Assembly (NCBI GenBank): GCA_021773175.1
Contig: JAJFKO010000035.1
Coordinates: 1-64,000 of the forward strand
Direction: 5' to 3'
Length of the DNA: 64,000 nucleotides
Source: Gammaproteobacteria bacterium
Lineage (GTDB): Bacteria; Pseudomonadota; Gammaproteobacteria; JAJFKO01
The stretch's first letter is position 1; every line of letters begins with the position of its first letter. Positions 30,892-39,765 of this stretch are shown here, one piece after another. A program made the translations under genes and the position numbers. The notes under the pieces are model-generated. The model was not told the DNA's origin. It worked only from the letters and a program-made list of their open reading frames with translations, and ran no database searches.

Positions 30892-32319
30892 ATGTTTCCA
30901 TTATTTAATAAATTAAATCATGCCTTGTCTAGCTCTATACAACGACAACTTTCAGTGTTTTTTATTTTGCTAATTTCCATCACAATGCTAATTGTCGCCT
31001 GTTGTATTCACTATTTTGCAAGGACTGCACTTTATAGTGCTGAAAAACAATATTTGAATGATGAGGTCGTCATCATTCAAAAATTACTAAATACTTATCC
31101 TGGTAATCTTTGGGCAATACATGATGAAGTTCAGGCAGTACCGATAGCATTAAAAAAGGCCTCTTATCATTACTTCGTTAAAATATTAACTAATCATCAT
31201 GAGATCATTACTGAAACAAGAGGGGTAAATGCGTTATTAGATCATGCTCCATTTCCAGTTTTGCAAAAACATTGGCAAGATAATCTGCGTAGTTGGCTAT
31301 ATAAGAATAAACACTATTTATTAATCTCAGCACCACTAAGTTTTAAGCATCATCATGATGCAAATATATACATCGCATTAGATAAAACATTTCAATATAA
31401 TTTATTAGTAAGATTTCGTTGGTTACTGCTTATTTTCTCTATTATTTGTATTATCGTAATGTCATTGCTAAGTATTTTTGTTATTAAACATTCATTACAA
31501 GCATTGGATAAAGTTTCTAATACAGCAACGGAAATAGAGTTAAACACATTAAATAAAATCACTGATGTTGATTCATGGCCTAATGAACTCAAACCTGTTA
31601 TTAGCGCATTTAATCAAATGATAGATAATTTAAGTCATGGTTTTTACAAATTTAAACGTAGTGTTATGGAAATGGCACATGAGTTAAAGTCTCCAATTTC
31701 AAACTTGGTCAGTGAGAACTCTGTTACATTGTTACAACAACGTTCAGTTGACGAATATCAAGAAACTATTGCTTCAAATTTAGAAGAGCTACGTCGAGTT
31801 GATCAGATAGTTAATGATATTTTATTTCTAGCTCAGTCAGATGCCCAGAAAATGGAATTAAAACGAGAAATCTTCTCTGCAAACCAAGAAATTACCATGA
31901 TTACTGATTTATTCTCAGCAGCTATGAGTGAAAAAAATATTTCAGTTGAATTACGTGGTGATGCTAATGTTATGATGGATAAAAATTTATTTGGACGCTT
32001 AATTAATAATGTATTATCTAATGCGATTGCATATTCGCATGCTAATACAAGTATTAATATTACTATTAAAAAAAATTCAAATACTGCTGAAATCACCATT
32101 CAAGATCAAGGTATTGGTATTGCAGAAGATGATATAAAGCATATATTCAGTAACTTTTATCGAACAGACATTGCGCGCTGTATGAATCAAAAAGGCAACG
32201 GCTTAGGCTTGGCTATCGTTTATAACATTGTTAAATTACATAATGCTGAGGTCACTATAAATAGCCAGGTTGGTAAAGGGACATTAGTTATCATTACCAA
32301 TCTTTCCTTGTCAAACTAG
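30892..32319 (+). CDS. Membrane sensor histidine kinase
   Basis: 475 residues: a membrane segment at about 24-45, a periplasmic sensor of ~130 residues, a second membrane segment at about 180-200, a HAMP-like linker, a HisKA helix with phospho-accepting H263 (MEMAHELKSPISNL), and a HATPase with N box (INNVLSNAIAYSHAN), G1 (DQGIGIAEDD) and G2 (KGNGLGLAIVYNIVKLH). It pairs with the response regulator just upstream. The stimulus cannot be told from sequence. Confidence 0.9.
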   Translation: MFPLFNKLNHALSSSIQRQLSVFFILLISITMLIVACCIHYFARTALYSAEKQYLNDEVVIIQKLLNTYPGNLWAIHDEVQAVPIALKKASYHYFVKILTNHHEIITETRGVNALLDHAPFPVLQKHWQDNLRSWLYKNKHYLLISAPLSFKHHHDANIYIALDKTFQYNLLVRFRWLLLIFSIICIIVMSLLSIFVIKHSLQALDKVSNTATEIELNTLNKITDVDSWPNELKPVISAFNQMIDNLSHGFYKFKRSVMEMAHELKSPISNLVSENSVTLLQQRSVDEYQETIASNLEELRRVDQIVNDILFLAQSDAQKMELKREIFSANQEITMITDLFSAAMSEKNISVELRGDANVMMDKNLFGRLINNVLSNAIAYSHANTSINITIKKNSNTAEITIQDQGIGIAEDDIKHIFSNFYRTDIARCMNQKGNGLGLAIVYNIVKLHNAEVTINSQVGKGTLVIITNLSLSN

Positions 32320-32442
32320 TGCAAGCTCGGTGAATATTGAATATTCGTATTAACTATCAGGATTCTCTTTAGTGGCCAACCAAGCATTAAACTTTTCTAA
32401 ACTGATATTTATATTAACGATGCACATTAAACTATGGATTTT
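32320..32442. other. Interval after the kinase gene, no feature
   Basis: Apart from a short GAATATTGAATATTC repeat near 32333, nothing recognisable lies here. On the minus strand it is the continuation past the stop of the Fic remnant, and the translated sequence there no longer resembles Fic proteins. Confidence 0.4.
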
Positions 32443-32619
32443 TCACAGGGGTGAGTTTGCATTGAGGCGTGAGATGCGTTTATTGGCCTCTAAGAATACT
32501 TGTAGATAGGCAACATGGGTAAGTAAAAAGAAACTGTGCTCAAAGAGTGAGTTGACTGCTGCTGCTTTTTCTGTGAGAAGCTCAAAATAGTAATGTAAGC
32601 ATTTCAATTTGGTAATGCC
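32443..32619 (-). pseudogene. Remnant of a Fic-domain gene
   Basis: A 58-codon stretch bounded by stops on both sides and lacking a start translates to ...LHYYFELLTEKAAAV... then ...HVAYLQVFLEANKRISRLNAN. This aligns by eye with the core of Fic proteins, which carry HxPYLQPFxDxNKRxSRLxANIPL; the catalytic HxFx(D/E)(G/V)N(K/G)R core is partly kept (FLEANKR). Fic enzymes AMPylate target proteins. The fragment has lost both ends and is surely non-functional. The adjacent genes are a two-component system and a small membrane protein. Confidence 0.6.
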
Positions 32620-32650
32620 TCAAGAATATTCAATGAATATTTGTATTTAG

Positions 32651-32836
32651 CTAGCGAGATAAAAATACCAGCAATGCCACAAACAAAATTAGTAACAAAG
32701 CAACAATGCCCATGGTACCAAGACTCTTAGTGACATTGCCTTTCGCAAAGATTTGTGGATTCTTGCGAGCGCCGACGTATATCCAGATAACAAAAATAAA
32801 AAGTAATAACGCGGCACCAATTTTAGTCCATTCCAT
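32651..32836 (-). CDS. Small two-helix membrane protein
   Basis: 61 residues: a first helix (about 6-22, IGAALLLFIFVIWIYVGA), a polar loop with RKNPQIFAKGN, and a second helix (about 42-59). GAAGGA lies upstream of the ATG. It is the third gene of a yciB-bolA unit (16 bases after bolA), which suggests a membrane role, but no family name is recognised. Confidence 0.6.
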   Translation of the reverse strand: MEWTKIGAALLLFIFVIWIYVGARKNPQIFAKGNVTKSLGTMGIVALLLILFVALLVFLSR

Positions 32837-32852
32837 GAAATATTTTCCTTCT

Positions 32853-33113
32853 TTATAAAACTTGAATTGTTAGCGCATGAATATCAGTTGTCATCAAATC
32901 GCCTAAGGCAGCATAGATCATGCGATGTTGTTCTAATATTGATTTATCTTCAAAAGCGTCACTTTTAATTTTTAAAATGAAATGACCTTTACCCGTTTTA
33001 GCACCAGCATGACCGGCATGACTTGCACTGTCATCGATAATTTCCAATGAACTGGGTTGCAAGCTTGCTGTAATACAATCCGTCATGGCGGCAATGCGCT
33101 GTTGATTATCCAT
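32853..33113 (-). CDS. BolA/IbaG-family protein
   Basis: 86 residues of BolA fold, with the SHAGHAGAKTGKGHFILKI core near residue 30 and HRMIYAALGDLM near residue 63. The family partners monothiol glutaredoxins, binds [2Fe-2S] clusters and affects stress and cell shape. It lies 2 bases after yciB on the same strand, a common pairing in Gammaproteobacteria. Confidence 0.9.
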   Translation of the reverse strand: MDNQQRIAAMTDCITASLQPSSLEIIDDSASHAGHAGAKTGKGHFILKIKSDAFEDKSILEQHRMIYAALGDLMTTDIHALTIQVL

Positions 33114-33115
33114 AA

Positions 33116-33691
33116 TTAATGTTCCTTGTTTTTGGAAATCTCGGAAGTTTCTTTGCTATCGTCTGACGTATCAATATGCTTGGCAAGATAGATTGCTTGT
33201 ATGATAACAAAAATAACGGTTAAGCCGAGTACGCCAAATAATTTAAAGTTAACCCAAGTGTTGGTGCTGTAATGATAAACGACATAAATATTCACAGCAC
33301 CGACGATTACAAAGAAAGCTACCCAACTTAAGTTTAAGCGCGCCCAAACAGATTGTGGTAATTTTACATTTTTATCGAGTACGGCTTGAGTTAGATTTTT
33401 ACGACCAACGAAATGACTGATTAAAAACACGAGGGCAAATACCCAATTTATCGCAGTGGGTTTCCATTTGATGAACATTTCATTGTGTAATAATAATGTG
33501 GCACCGCCTAAGACAGTGATAATCAAAAGCGTTGCAACCTGCATTTTCTCGAACTTTCGTGTTCGGAGCCATGTGTAACCAACTTGCAGAAATGAGATAG
33601 CAATAGCACTGGCCGTCGCGGCATAAATGCCATAAAACTTATAAACGACGAAAAAAACAATAATTGGCAAAAAATCGACTAAAAATTTCAT
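33116..33691 (-). CDS. yciB: YciB/IspZ inner-membrane protein (septation protein A)
   Basis: 191 residues with about five hydrophobic helices, beginning with the family signature MKFLVDFLPIIVFFVVYKFYGIYAAT and including AVLDKNVKLPQSVWARLNLSW near residue 105. YciB contributes to envelope integrity and interacts with division and elongation proteins in E. coli. A charged tail (SDDSKETSEISKNKEH) extends the C-terminus. It heads the yciB-bolA-small protein unit and is divergent from yciO, with about 105 bases of shared AT-rich promoter region. Confidence 0.93.
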   Translation of the reverse strand: MKFLVDFLPIIVFFVVYKFYGIYAATASAIAISFLQVGYTWLRTRKFEKMQVATLLIITVLGGATLLLHNEMFIKWKPTAINWVFALVFLISHFVGRKNLTQAVLDKNVKLPQSVWARLNLSWVAFFVIVGAVNIYVVYHYSTNTWVNFKLFGVLGLTVIFVIIQAIYLAKHIDTSDDSKETSEISKNKEH

Positions 33692-33797
33692 AACATTCTC
33701 TAAGTTTAATGTGGTAAAATCGCGGGCTATATTATAACAGTATTAGGGCTGACGATAAACCATAGCCCTAAGTATGCTTTGAAGTTACTATCAGTTT

Positions 33798-34427
33798 ATG
33801 AGCCAGCTATTTCACATTCATCCTGAAAATCCGCAACCGCGCTTGATTAAACACGCGGTAGAGATTATCCAGCAAGGTGGGGTAATTATTTATCCAACAG
33901 ATTCTGCTTATGCACTTGGTTGCCATATTGGTGATAAAACCGCGCTAGAACGTATCCGACAGATAAGAAAACTTGATAAGAATCATCACTTTACTTTGAT
34001 GTGTCGAGATTTGTCTGAAGTTGCCACTTATGCGCGCGTCGATAATAATCGCATCTTTCGTTTATTGAAAGCCAATACGCCGGGCGCATATACTTTTATC
34101 TTGCCGGCAACGCGAGAAGTACCAAGGCGTTTGCAGCATCCAAAACGTAAGACAATTGGTTTACGCATACCGGATAATGTTGTTGCCCAGGCTTTATTAA
34201 CTGGATTAAATGAGCCATTGATGAGTAGCACTTTAATCTTTAAAGATGAGAGTTTACCGATGGCGGATATTGATGAAGTCTATAACTTACTTGGCAAGTC
34301 AGTTGATTGTATTGTTGATGGTGGTGCTTGCGGTTTTGAACCGACAACCGTTGTTGACTTTACTAATGAAGAACCCAAAATTATTCGTGAAGGGCGTGGT
34401 GCTCCACAGCCTTTTATGAGTTTTTAA
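33798..34427 (+). CDS. yciO: YciO/YrdC/Sua5-family RNA-binding protein
   Basis: 209 residues of YrdC fold: GGVIIYPTDSAYALGCHIGD near residue 29 and TIGLRIPDN near residue 117. YrdC/Sua5 make threonylcarbamoyl-AMP for t6A37 of tRNA; YciO is a close paralogue of uncertain role. The cue for YciO rather than TsaC is the N-terminal HPENPQPR and the C-terminal FEPTTVVDFT-x-PKIIREGRG ending. It heads the yciO-trpS-scpA-scpB cluster. Confidence 0.85.
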   Translation: MSQLFHIHPENPQPRLIKHAVEIIQQGGVIIYPTDSAYALGCHIGDKTALERIRQIRKLDKNHHFTLMCRDLSEVATYARVDNNRIFRLLKANTPGAYTFILPATREVPRRLQHPKRKTIGLRIPDNVVAQALLTGLNEPLMSSTLIFKDESLPMADIDEVYNLLGKSVDCIVDGGACGFEPTTVVDFTNEEPKIIREGRGAPQPFMSF

Positions 34428-34472
34428 TGGATAGAGCTTAGGATAAACCCTAACTCAAAGGAGAGGTAAGAC

Positions 34473-35708
34473 GTGACAACACGCATAGCACCAAATCGTC
34501 GTATTATTGCTACCATGAGTCCGCATGAAAAACTCAATCTCGCTCATTATTTATCGGTACTCAAACCTTGGAGTAAATTGCAGCATGAGCATGAATGTTT
34601 TTTTTATATTGCTGATTGGGAAGCATTAACGGCACTTGATATTACAGAACCACAGTTAGAACATTTACGTAATGACATGTGGGATATGTTAATTGGTTGG
34701 TTGGCAGCAGGAATTAATCCAGGCTCAGCGCATTTATTTTTACAATCGCGTATTCCTGAGCAAGCGGAATTTCATACTATTTTATCGATGCTAACGCCAT
34801 TAACATGGTTGGAGCGACAACCAAGCTTTAAAGAACAACAAGAAGATTTGAAAGAGCAAGATCAATTAACCTATGGTTTCCTGGGGATGCCTTTATTACA
34901 AGCGGCGGCTATTTTAGCATTTAAAGCGGACTATGTTTTAGTTGCCGAAGAAGATATTCCGCATATTGAATTAGCTCGTGAAGTCGCCCGACGCTTTAAT
35001 CATATCTACGGACGTGATAGTGGTTTTATTGAAAAAGCGAAAATGGCTATTGAACAACTCGGTAAAAAACAAGCGCGTCTTTATCTTGATTTACAAAAGA
35101 GATTTCAAGAACAAGGTGATCATGAAGCATTAGAAAAAGCACAAGCATTGATTGAAGATCAGCAGAATATTTCGCATGGTGATAAAGAACGATTGTTGGG
35201 ATATTTAGAAGGGGGCGGCAAATTAATTTTGTCGGAGCCTGATGTGCTGTTGATGAATGATATTGTTGATAACAGCAATGCTGCGGACAATGCTATATCA
35301 CCAACCGCAACGTTTTTAACGAATATTTATTTGACTGATAACACTTCTGAGGTAGAAGAGAAAATTCGTACAATGCCAACCGATCCTGCGCGAGTGCGGC
35401 GCACCGATCCTGGTACGCCAGAAAAGTGTCCTGTCTGGGATTTACATCAGATTTATTCTGATCCGACGACCAAAAACTGGGTGCAACAAGGCTGTCGCGG
35501 GGCTGGTATTGGCTGTTTAGATTGTAAACAACCTGTTATTAAGGCCATAGAAGCCGAATTGCAGCCTTTGAGAGAAAAAATGGCAGAATTTGGTAAGGAA
35601 ATGGGCATGGTTCGTGGTATTATTGCCGAAGGTTGTGATAAGGCCCGTGAAGAAGCTAAAGAAACACTGGAAGAGGTTCGGGTTGTTGCGGGTATTGAGT
35701 ATTGGTAA
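34473..35708 (+). CDS. trpS: Tryptophanyl-tRNA synthetase homologue lacking catalytic signatures
   Basis: The 411 residues align by eye along the length of the long proteobacterial TrpS: CFFYIADWEALTALD, RFNHIYGRDSGF, KIRTMPTDPARVRRTDPGTPEKCPVW, WVQQGCRGAGIGCLDCKQPV. The key sites are altered. The HIGH-like motif (usually HLGH) is NLAH at 22-25. The Asp that contacts tryptophan (QxADIL) is Ala146 in LLQAAAIL. GEDQ is AEED. The KMSKS loop is absent, replaced by an unrelated MNDIVDNSNAADNAIS stretch near residues 265-280. A regulatory or structural pseudoenzyme is more likely than an active synthetase; a second trpS elsewhere would then be needed. It lies in the normal trpS-scpAB position. Confidence 0.8.
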   Translation: MTTRIAPNRRIIATMSPHEKLNLAHYLSVLKPWSKLQHEHECFFYIADWEALTALDITEPQLEHLRNDMWDMLIGWLAAGINPGSAHLFLQSRIPEQAEFHTILSMLTPLTWLERQPSFKEQQEDLKEQDQLTYGFLGMPLLQAAAILAFKADYVLVAEEDIPHIELAREVARRFNHIYGRDSGFIEKAKMAIEQLGKKQARLYLDLQKRFQEQGDHEALEKAQALIEDQQNISHGDKERLLGYLEGGGKLILSEPDVLLMNDIVDNSNAADNAISPTATFLTNIYLTDNTSEVEEKIRTMPTDPARVRRTDPGTPEKCPVWDLHQIYSDPTTKNWVQQGCRGAGIGCLDCKQPVIKAIEAELQPLREKMAEFGKEMGMVRGIIAEGCDKAREEAKETLEEVRVVAGIEYW

Positions 35709-35726
35709 GAAAGGTTATTAAAGTAT

Positions 35727-36824
35727 ATGAATGATAATGTCGAGCAAGAATGGCAAGATGCTGCAGAAATGTTGGAGCAGTCGCAGTCTGAGCAGAGCGA
35801 TGAACAGCAAGATACTGAAATAGTTGAAGAAAATGAGATTAAGACAGTTGCTGAGCCTGCTATGAGCACAGAGAATTTAGTCGATGTAGCTGACGAAACT
35901 ATTGCTGTTGAGGATGTCACTGTGGAACCTGTTGTTGCTACTGAGCAAGCTGTAGAGCCCGCAGAGCAAGCGTCTGTAGCGACCGATGAGGTGGCAGATG
36001 CATTTGCCAAGATTTATGGTGAAACACTGAAGAAGTTACCTGAAGATTTATATATCCCGCCTGATGCCCTAGAAGTCTTCCTCGATACTTTTGAAGGACC
36101 GCTGGATTTATTATTGTATTTAATCCGTCGTCAAAATCTCGATATTCTTGATATTCCTATTACCAAAATTACTCTGCAATACATGGAATACATTGATTTA
36201 ATGCAAGATATGCGTTTGGAATTAGCGGCAGAATATTTGGTTATGGCCGCTATGCTAGCTGAAATTAAATCGCGTATGCTATTACCGCGTCATACAGAAG
36301 ATGATGACGAAGAAGTTGACGATCCGCGTGCTGAATTGATTCGCCGCTTACAAGAATATGAACAGTTTAAGAAAGCTGCGGAAGATCTTGATCAACTGCC
36401 GCGAGTTGATCGTGATATCTTTATTGCTGATGCGCAAGCACCAGAGTGGAATGAAGAACGACCACGACCGACCGTTGATTTTAAAGAATTGATTATGGCA
36501 TTTAAAGAGGTGATGGCACGTGCCAAATTTGAAGCACATCACCATATTCAACGTGAACCTTTATCGATACGAGAGCGCATGACAGGCATTCTTGATCGTC
36601 TGCAACAAAAAGAGTTTATGCGCTTTACTGATTGCTTTGCTGTGAAAGAAGGTAAGTTAGGCGTTGTCGTATCGTTTATCGCAATTTTAGAGTTACTGAA
36701 ACAATCTATGGTGGAACTTGTTCAGTCTGAACCATTTGCTCCCATTCATTTGAAAATGGTCGCTAATGCTGAGACTGAAGAACTCGCACCACCCGATGAA
36801 GAATATGAACAGGTAGGAATGTAA
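35727..36824 (+). CDS. scpA: Segregation and condensation protein A
   Basis: ScpA is the kleisin that closes the SMC ring and, with ScpB, compacts and segregates the chromosome. The conserved core begins at about residue 115 (VFLDTFEGPLDLLLYLIRRQNLDILDIPITKI) and continues through LAAEYLVMAAMLAEIKSRMLLP to the winged helix near the C-terminus. The first ~105 residues are a very acidic, low-complexity extension not found in most ScpA proteins; ScpA is usually about 250-280 residues. scpB starts 3 bases after its stop. Confidence 0.93.
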   Translation: MNDNVEQEWQDAAEMLEQSQSEQSDEQQDTEIVEENEIKTVAEPAMSTENLVDVADETIAVEDVTVEPVVATEQAVEPAEQASVATDEVADAFAKIYGETLKKLPEDLYIPPDALEVFLDTFEGPLDLLLYLIRRQNLDILDIPITKITLQYMEYIDLMQDMRLELAAEYLVMAAMLAEIKSRMLLPRHTEDDDEEVDDPRAELIRRLQEYEQFKKAAEDLDQLPRVDRDIFIADAQAPEWNEERPRPTVDFKELIMAFKEVMARAKFEAHHHIQREPLSIRERMTGILDRLQQKEFMRFTDCFAVKEGKLGVVVSFIAILELLKQSMVELVQSEPFAPIHLKMVANAETEELAPPDEEYEQVGM

Positions 36825-36827
36825 GCA

Positions 36828-37856
36828 ATGGAACATCAACAGTTAAAAAATATTATTCAAGCCGCGATTTTTGCGTCAGAAGAACCATTAAAATTAGAGC
36901 GTATGTCGTTATTGTTTGAAGCACATGAGCAGCCTAGTAAAGAAGATTTACAAACGATTTTAGATGAACTTGTTGATGGCTGTGAAGGTACTGGCTTGGA
37001 ATTACAAAAAGTTGCTAGTGGTTATCGTTATCAAGTTATTTCTTCGTTAGCGCCTTGGGTAAAACGTTTATGGGCTGAGAAACCGCCACGCTATTCGCGA
37101 GCAACCTTAGAAACCTTAGCTATTATTGCTTATCGACAACCGATTACCCGTGCTGAAATTGAAGATATTCGTGGTGTTGCCGTGAGTACACATATTGTAC
37201 GTGTATTACTGGATCATGAATGGGCTAAAGTAGTTGGTCATCGCGATACGCCAGGAAAACCAAGTTTATATGCAACGACTAAATTTTTCTTGGATAGTTT
37301 TAATTTAGAAACATTAGCGGCATTACCTAGCTTGCCAGAAATTCAAGATATGGAACAGTTAGAACTGAAACTACAAGAAGAGCTCGGTGAAGAGGCGAGT
37401 ACGGAGGAGCAAGATGTTGCTGAAGCAGAGGAAGAACAGCGTGAAATAGCTGACTCTGATGAAGATGAAACTACTGCAGAGTCAGAAGCTGAAACAGAGA
37501 GGCATGCTGCTGCTGCAGTTGAAGATATGAGTGCTGTAGACCATGACAGGGATAGCTCAGATGAAATATTTAGTGAAGACTTAGATGTGCTTAATTCAAT
37601 GTATAATGAAGAACAACTCTCAATAGAGAAAGAGCCATCAGAAGACGACGACGCTGATATGAAAATGCTAGATGTTGAGAATATTGATGTTGATGCAGAG
37701 CAAGAATCTACTGAGCATGACTCAGCAATAGCAGCCGATCAAAATGATGAGTCTCATGACAATGGCTTTGTGGATGAGCTGGATTCAGAAGCTGAAAATG
37801 AGCATGAACATCAAGACGACCTCGATAACAATCACAAAGAAACTTTAGATTATTAG
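36828..37856 (+). CDS. scpB: Segregation and condensation protein B
   Basis: Residues 1 to about 180 are the two winged-helix domains of ScpB (IIQAAIFASEEPLKLERM; PPRYSRATLETLAIIAYRQPITRAEIEDIRGV). The remaining ~160 residues are a highly acidic, Glu/Asp/Ala-rich disordered tail, longer than usual. ScpB binds the ScpA kleisin and stabilises the SMC complex. The presence of scpAB suggests the SMC rather than the MukBEF system. Confidence 0.93.
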   Translation: MEHQQLKNIIQAAIFASEEPLKLERMSLLFEAHEQPSKEDLQTILDELVDGCEGTGLELQKVASGYRYQVISSLAPWVKRLWAEKPPRYSRATLETLAIIAYRQPITRAEIEDIRGVAVSTHIVRVLLDHEWAKVVGHRDTPGKPSLYATTKFFLDSFNLETLAALPSLPEIQDMEQLELKLQEELGEEASTEEQDVAEAEEEQREIADSDEDETTAESEAETERHAAAAVEDMSAVDHDRDSSDEIFSEDLDVLNSMYNEEQLSIEKEPSEDDDADMKMLDVENIDVDAEQESTEHDSAIAADQNDESHDNGFVDELDSEAENEHEHQDDLDNNHKETLDY

Positions 37857-37872
37857 TAATTCCAATAACGTT

Positions 37873-37919
37873 TGGAAAGCTGAGCAATTGTTTTCTCAAT
37901 AAACAAGTGTAGCTTTCCA
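37873..37919. repeat. Nested hairpin after scpB
   Basis: TGGAAAGCT (37873-37881) pairs with AGCTTTCCA (37911-37919), with an inner TGAG/CTCA pair. It may stabilise or terminate the scpB transcript, but lacks a T-run. The 200-base gap to the next gene shows nothing else. Confidence 0.45.
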
Positions 37920-38067
37920 GGCGATCAGACGTATAAAAAACAACTTTTTATTCATAAAGTCATATATTACCCAACCTCTTTTTGTATCAATCAGTGGTGG
38001 GATATCATGGTATTTAATAGTTCTGGTGATAGGAATTTCTAACTTTATTAAAAAGTGGTGTAAATTA

Positions 38068-39111
38068 TTATAACGACTGCATATCGATGACAAAACGATA
38101 TTTAACATCACTACGCAACATGCGCTCATAAGCCGTGTTAATATCTTGAATCTTAATCATTTCAACATCAGGCAAAATGTTATGCTCAGCGCAGTAATCT
38201 AGCATCTCTTGCGTTTCGGCAATGCCTCCAATTAAAGAGCCCGCAATTTCTCGTCTTGGTAATATAATATTAGCTATATTTAATTCAAGTGGTTGGTTTG
38301 GCATGCCGACAAAGACGAATTTACCGTCACGCTGTAACAGTGGTAAGTAAAGATTAATATCGTGTTGTGCAGAAACAGTATCTAAAATAAAATCGAGTTT
38401 ACCTATTATTGCGGCCATAGCCTCTTCTGATTTTGAAATAACGACATTGTGTGCGCCTAAGTCGTGCGCATCTTGTACTTTTGACTTAGACCTCGTAAAG
38501 ACCGTTACCTCTGCTCCAAATGATACGGCAAGTTTAACTGCCATATGGCCTAAGCCTCCGAGACCAATAATACCGACATGATGGCCTTTACCAATACCAT
38601 GTCGTTTTAGCGGTGAGTAGGTTGTAATGCCTGCACAAAGTAAGGGGGCCGCAGCAGAGAGTTTTAATTTTGGTGATACTTTTAAAACAAAATTTTCGTT
38701 AGTAACAATTATATTAGAATAACCACCTTGTGTTACGGTTTTGCCATCACGCTCGAAACTATTGTATGTAAAGAAGGGACCAGCACTACAAAATTGTTCT
38801 AAGTCTTCATGACAGCTTGGACATTCATGACAAGAATCGATTAAACAACCAATACCAACCGTATCACCTTGCTTATGTTTTGTAACTCCGCTGCCAACCT
38901 CCGTAACTTTACCCATTATTTCGTGACCAGGAACCATGGGGTACATTGATCCACTCCAATCATCTCTAATTTGATGTACGTCAGAATGACAAACACCACA
39001 GTAAAGAATATCAACTAATACATCGTGCTCACCAAGTTCGCGGCGTTCAAAGTCATAAGGTTGTAGTTCGGAATTTTTATCGTGAGCGGCGTAGCCTCGT
39101 GCTGGTTTCAT
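38068..39111 (-). CDS. Zinc-dependent NAD(P) alcohol dehydrogenase (YahK/cinnamyl type)
   Basis: 347 residues of the medium-chain dehydrogenase family. The catalytic zinc region is CGVCHSDVHQIRDDW near residue 37 with GHEIMGKV near residue 62; the structural zinc is bound by CHECPSCHEDLEQFC near residue 93. The Rossmann motif GLGGLGHMAVKLA begins near residue 177. Relatives (YahK, CAD) reduce aldehydes with NADPH. It is the most downstream minus-strand gene after the tus genes, separated by about 37 bases, and may be independently transcribed. Confidence 0.9.
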   Translation of the reverse strand: MKPARGYAAHDKNSELQPYDFERRELGEHDVLVDILYCGVCHSDVHQIRDDWSGSMYPMVPGHEIMGKVTEVGSGVTKHKQGDTVGIGCLIDSCHECPSCHEDLEQFCSAGPFFTYNSFERDGKTVTQGGYSNIIVTNENFVLKVSPKLKLSAAAPLLCAGITTYSPLKRHGIGKGHHVGIIGLGGLGHMAVKLAVSFGAEVTVFTRSKSKVQDAHDLGAHNVVISKSEEAMAAIIGKLDFILDTVSAQHDINLYLPLLQRDGKFVFVGMPNQPLELNIANIILPRREIAGSLIGGIAETQEMLDYCAEHNILPDVEMIKIQDINTAYERMLRSDVKYRFVIDMQSL

Positions 39112-39148
39112 TGTTAAATTTCCTTATTTAAAAGTTAATAATAGTTTT

Positions 39149-39478
39149 TTAAATACATCGAGAAGGTTTTGGTAACCCGGCTATACGGCTCGCTTGTTTA
39201 GCTGGTCCACCAGGGAATAATGTGTGTAAGTATATGCTATTGCCTTTGTTGGGTCCAAATTTCATTTTTAATGCTTTCACGAGTGCGCGCATGGCTGGTG
39301 TGTGATTGTAATCTTGATAAAAAGTTTGCAAAAAATGAATAACCTCCCAGTGTTCTGCTTGTAGTTCGATACCTTCAGTTTGTGCAATAGCGGCGGCAAC
39401 ACTTTCATCCCAGTCACTCTGTTGTTCTAAATAACCCTCGGTATTAGTTGCAATTTGTTTGCCATTAACCTCTAGCAT
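39149..39478 (-). CDS. tusE: TusE/DsrC sulfur-relay protein
   Basis: 109 residues with the DsrC/TusE fold, WDESVAAAIAQTEGIEL in the N-half and the invariant C-terminal Cys in AGLPKPSRCI, which accepts persulfide from TusD and hands it to MnmA for 2-thiolation of U34 in tRNA. It lies 5 bases after tusB on the minus strand. Confidence 0.92.
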   Translation of the reverse strand: MLEVNGKQIATNTEGYLEQQSDWDESVAAAIAQTEGIELQAEHWEVIHFLQTFYQDYNHTPAMRALVKALKMKFGPNKGNSIYLHTLFPGGPAKQASRIAGLPKPSRCI

Positions 39479-39483
39479 CTATT

Positions 39484-39765
39484 CTATTTCCAATGTATTG
39501 AAAGTGGATGTTGAATACTAAGCTCAACAAACTGTGCATAACTGATTAGTTTAATAGTTGGATGTATTTTATTTTGTAAACCGCGAATTTTAACATCCTC
39601 TTCTATTGTATAAATTTCAAAACCTTTAGTTTGTTTTATTTTTGTCGCAGCATAAACTGCATTTTCGATTAATAGTAATGTGTCATTCTCTTTTATGCTT
39701 GAAAGACAGCGTTCGAAACAATTCGATTGCTGTGGTGATTGACTTAAAATATGCAGAGTCGTCAT
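39484..39765 (-). CDS. tusB: TusB/DsrH sulfur-relay subunit
   Basis: 93 residues; MTTLHILSQSPQQSNCFERCL and LLIENAVYAAT fit the TusB/DsrH family, the smallest subunit of the TusBCD hexamer. It overlaps the 3' end of tusC by 4 bases, which implies translational coupling. Confidence 0.88.
   Translation of the reverse strand: MTTLHILSQSPQQSNCFERCLSSIKENDTLLLIENAVYAATKIKQTKGFEIYTIEEDVKIRGLQNKIHPTIKLISYAQFVELSIQHPLSIHWK

Noticed and set aside
37896-38129. A 77-codon minus-strand frame overlapping the alcohol dehydrogenase end
   Set aside because: No ribosome site, no recognisable content and overlap with a real gene.
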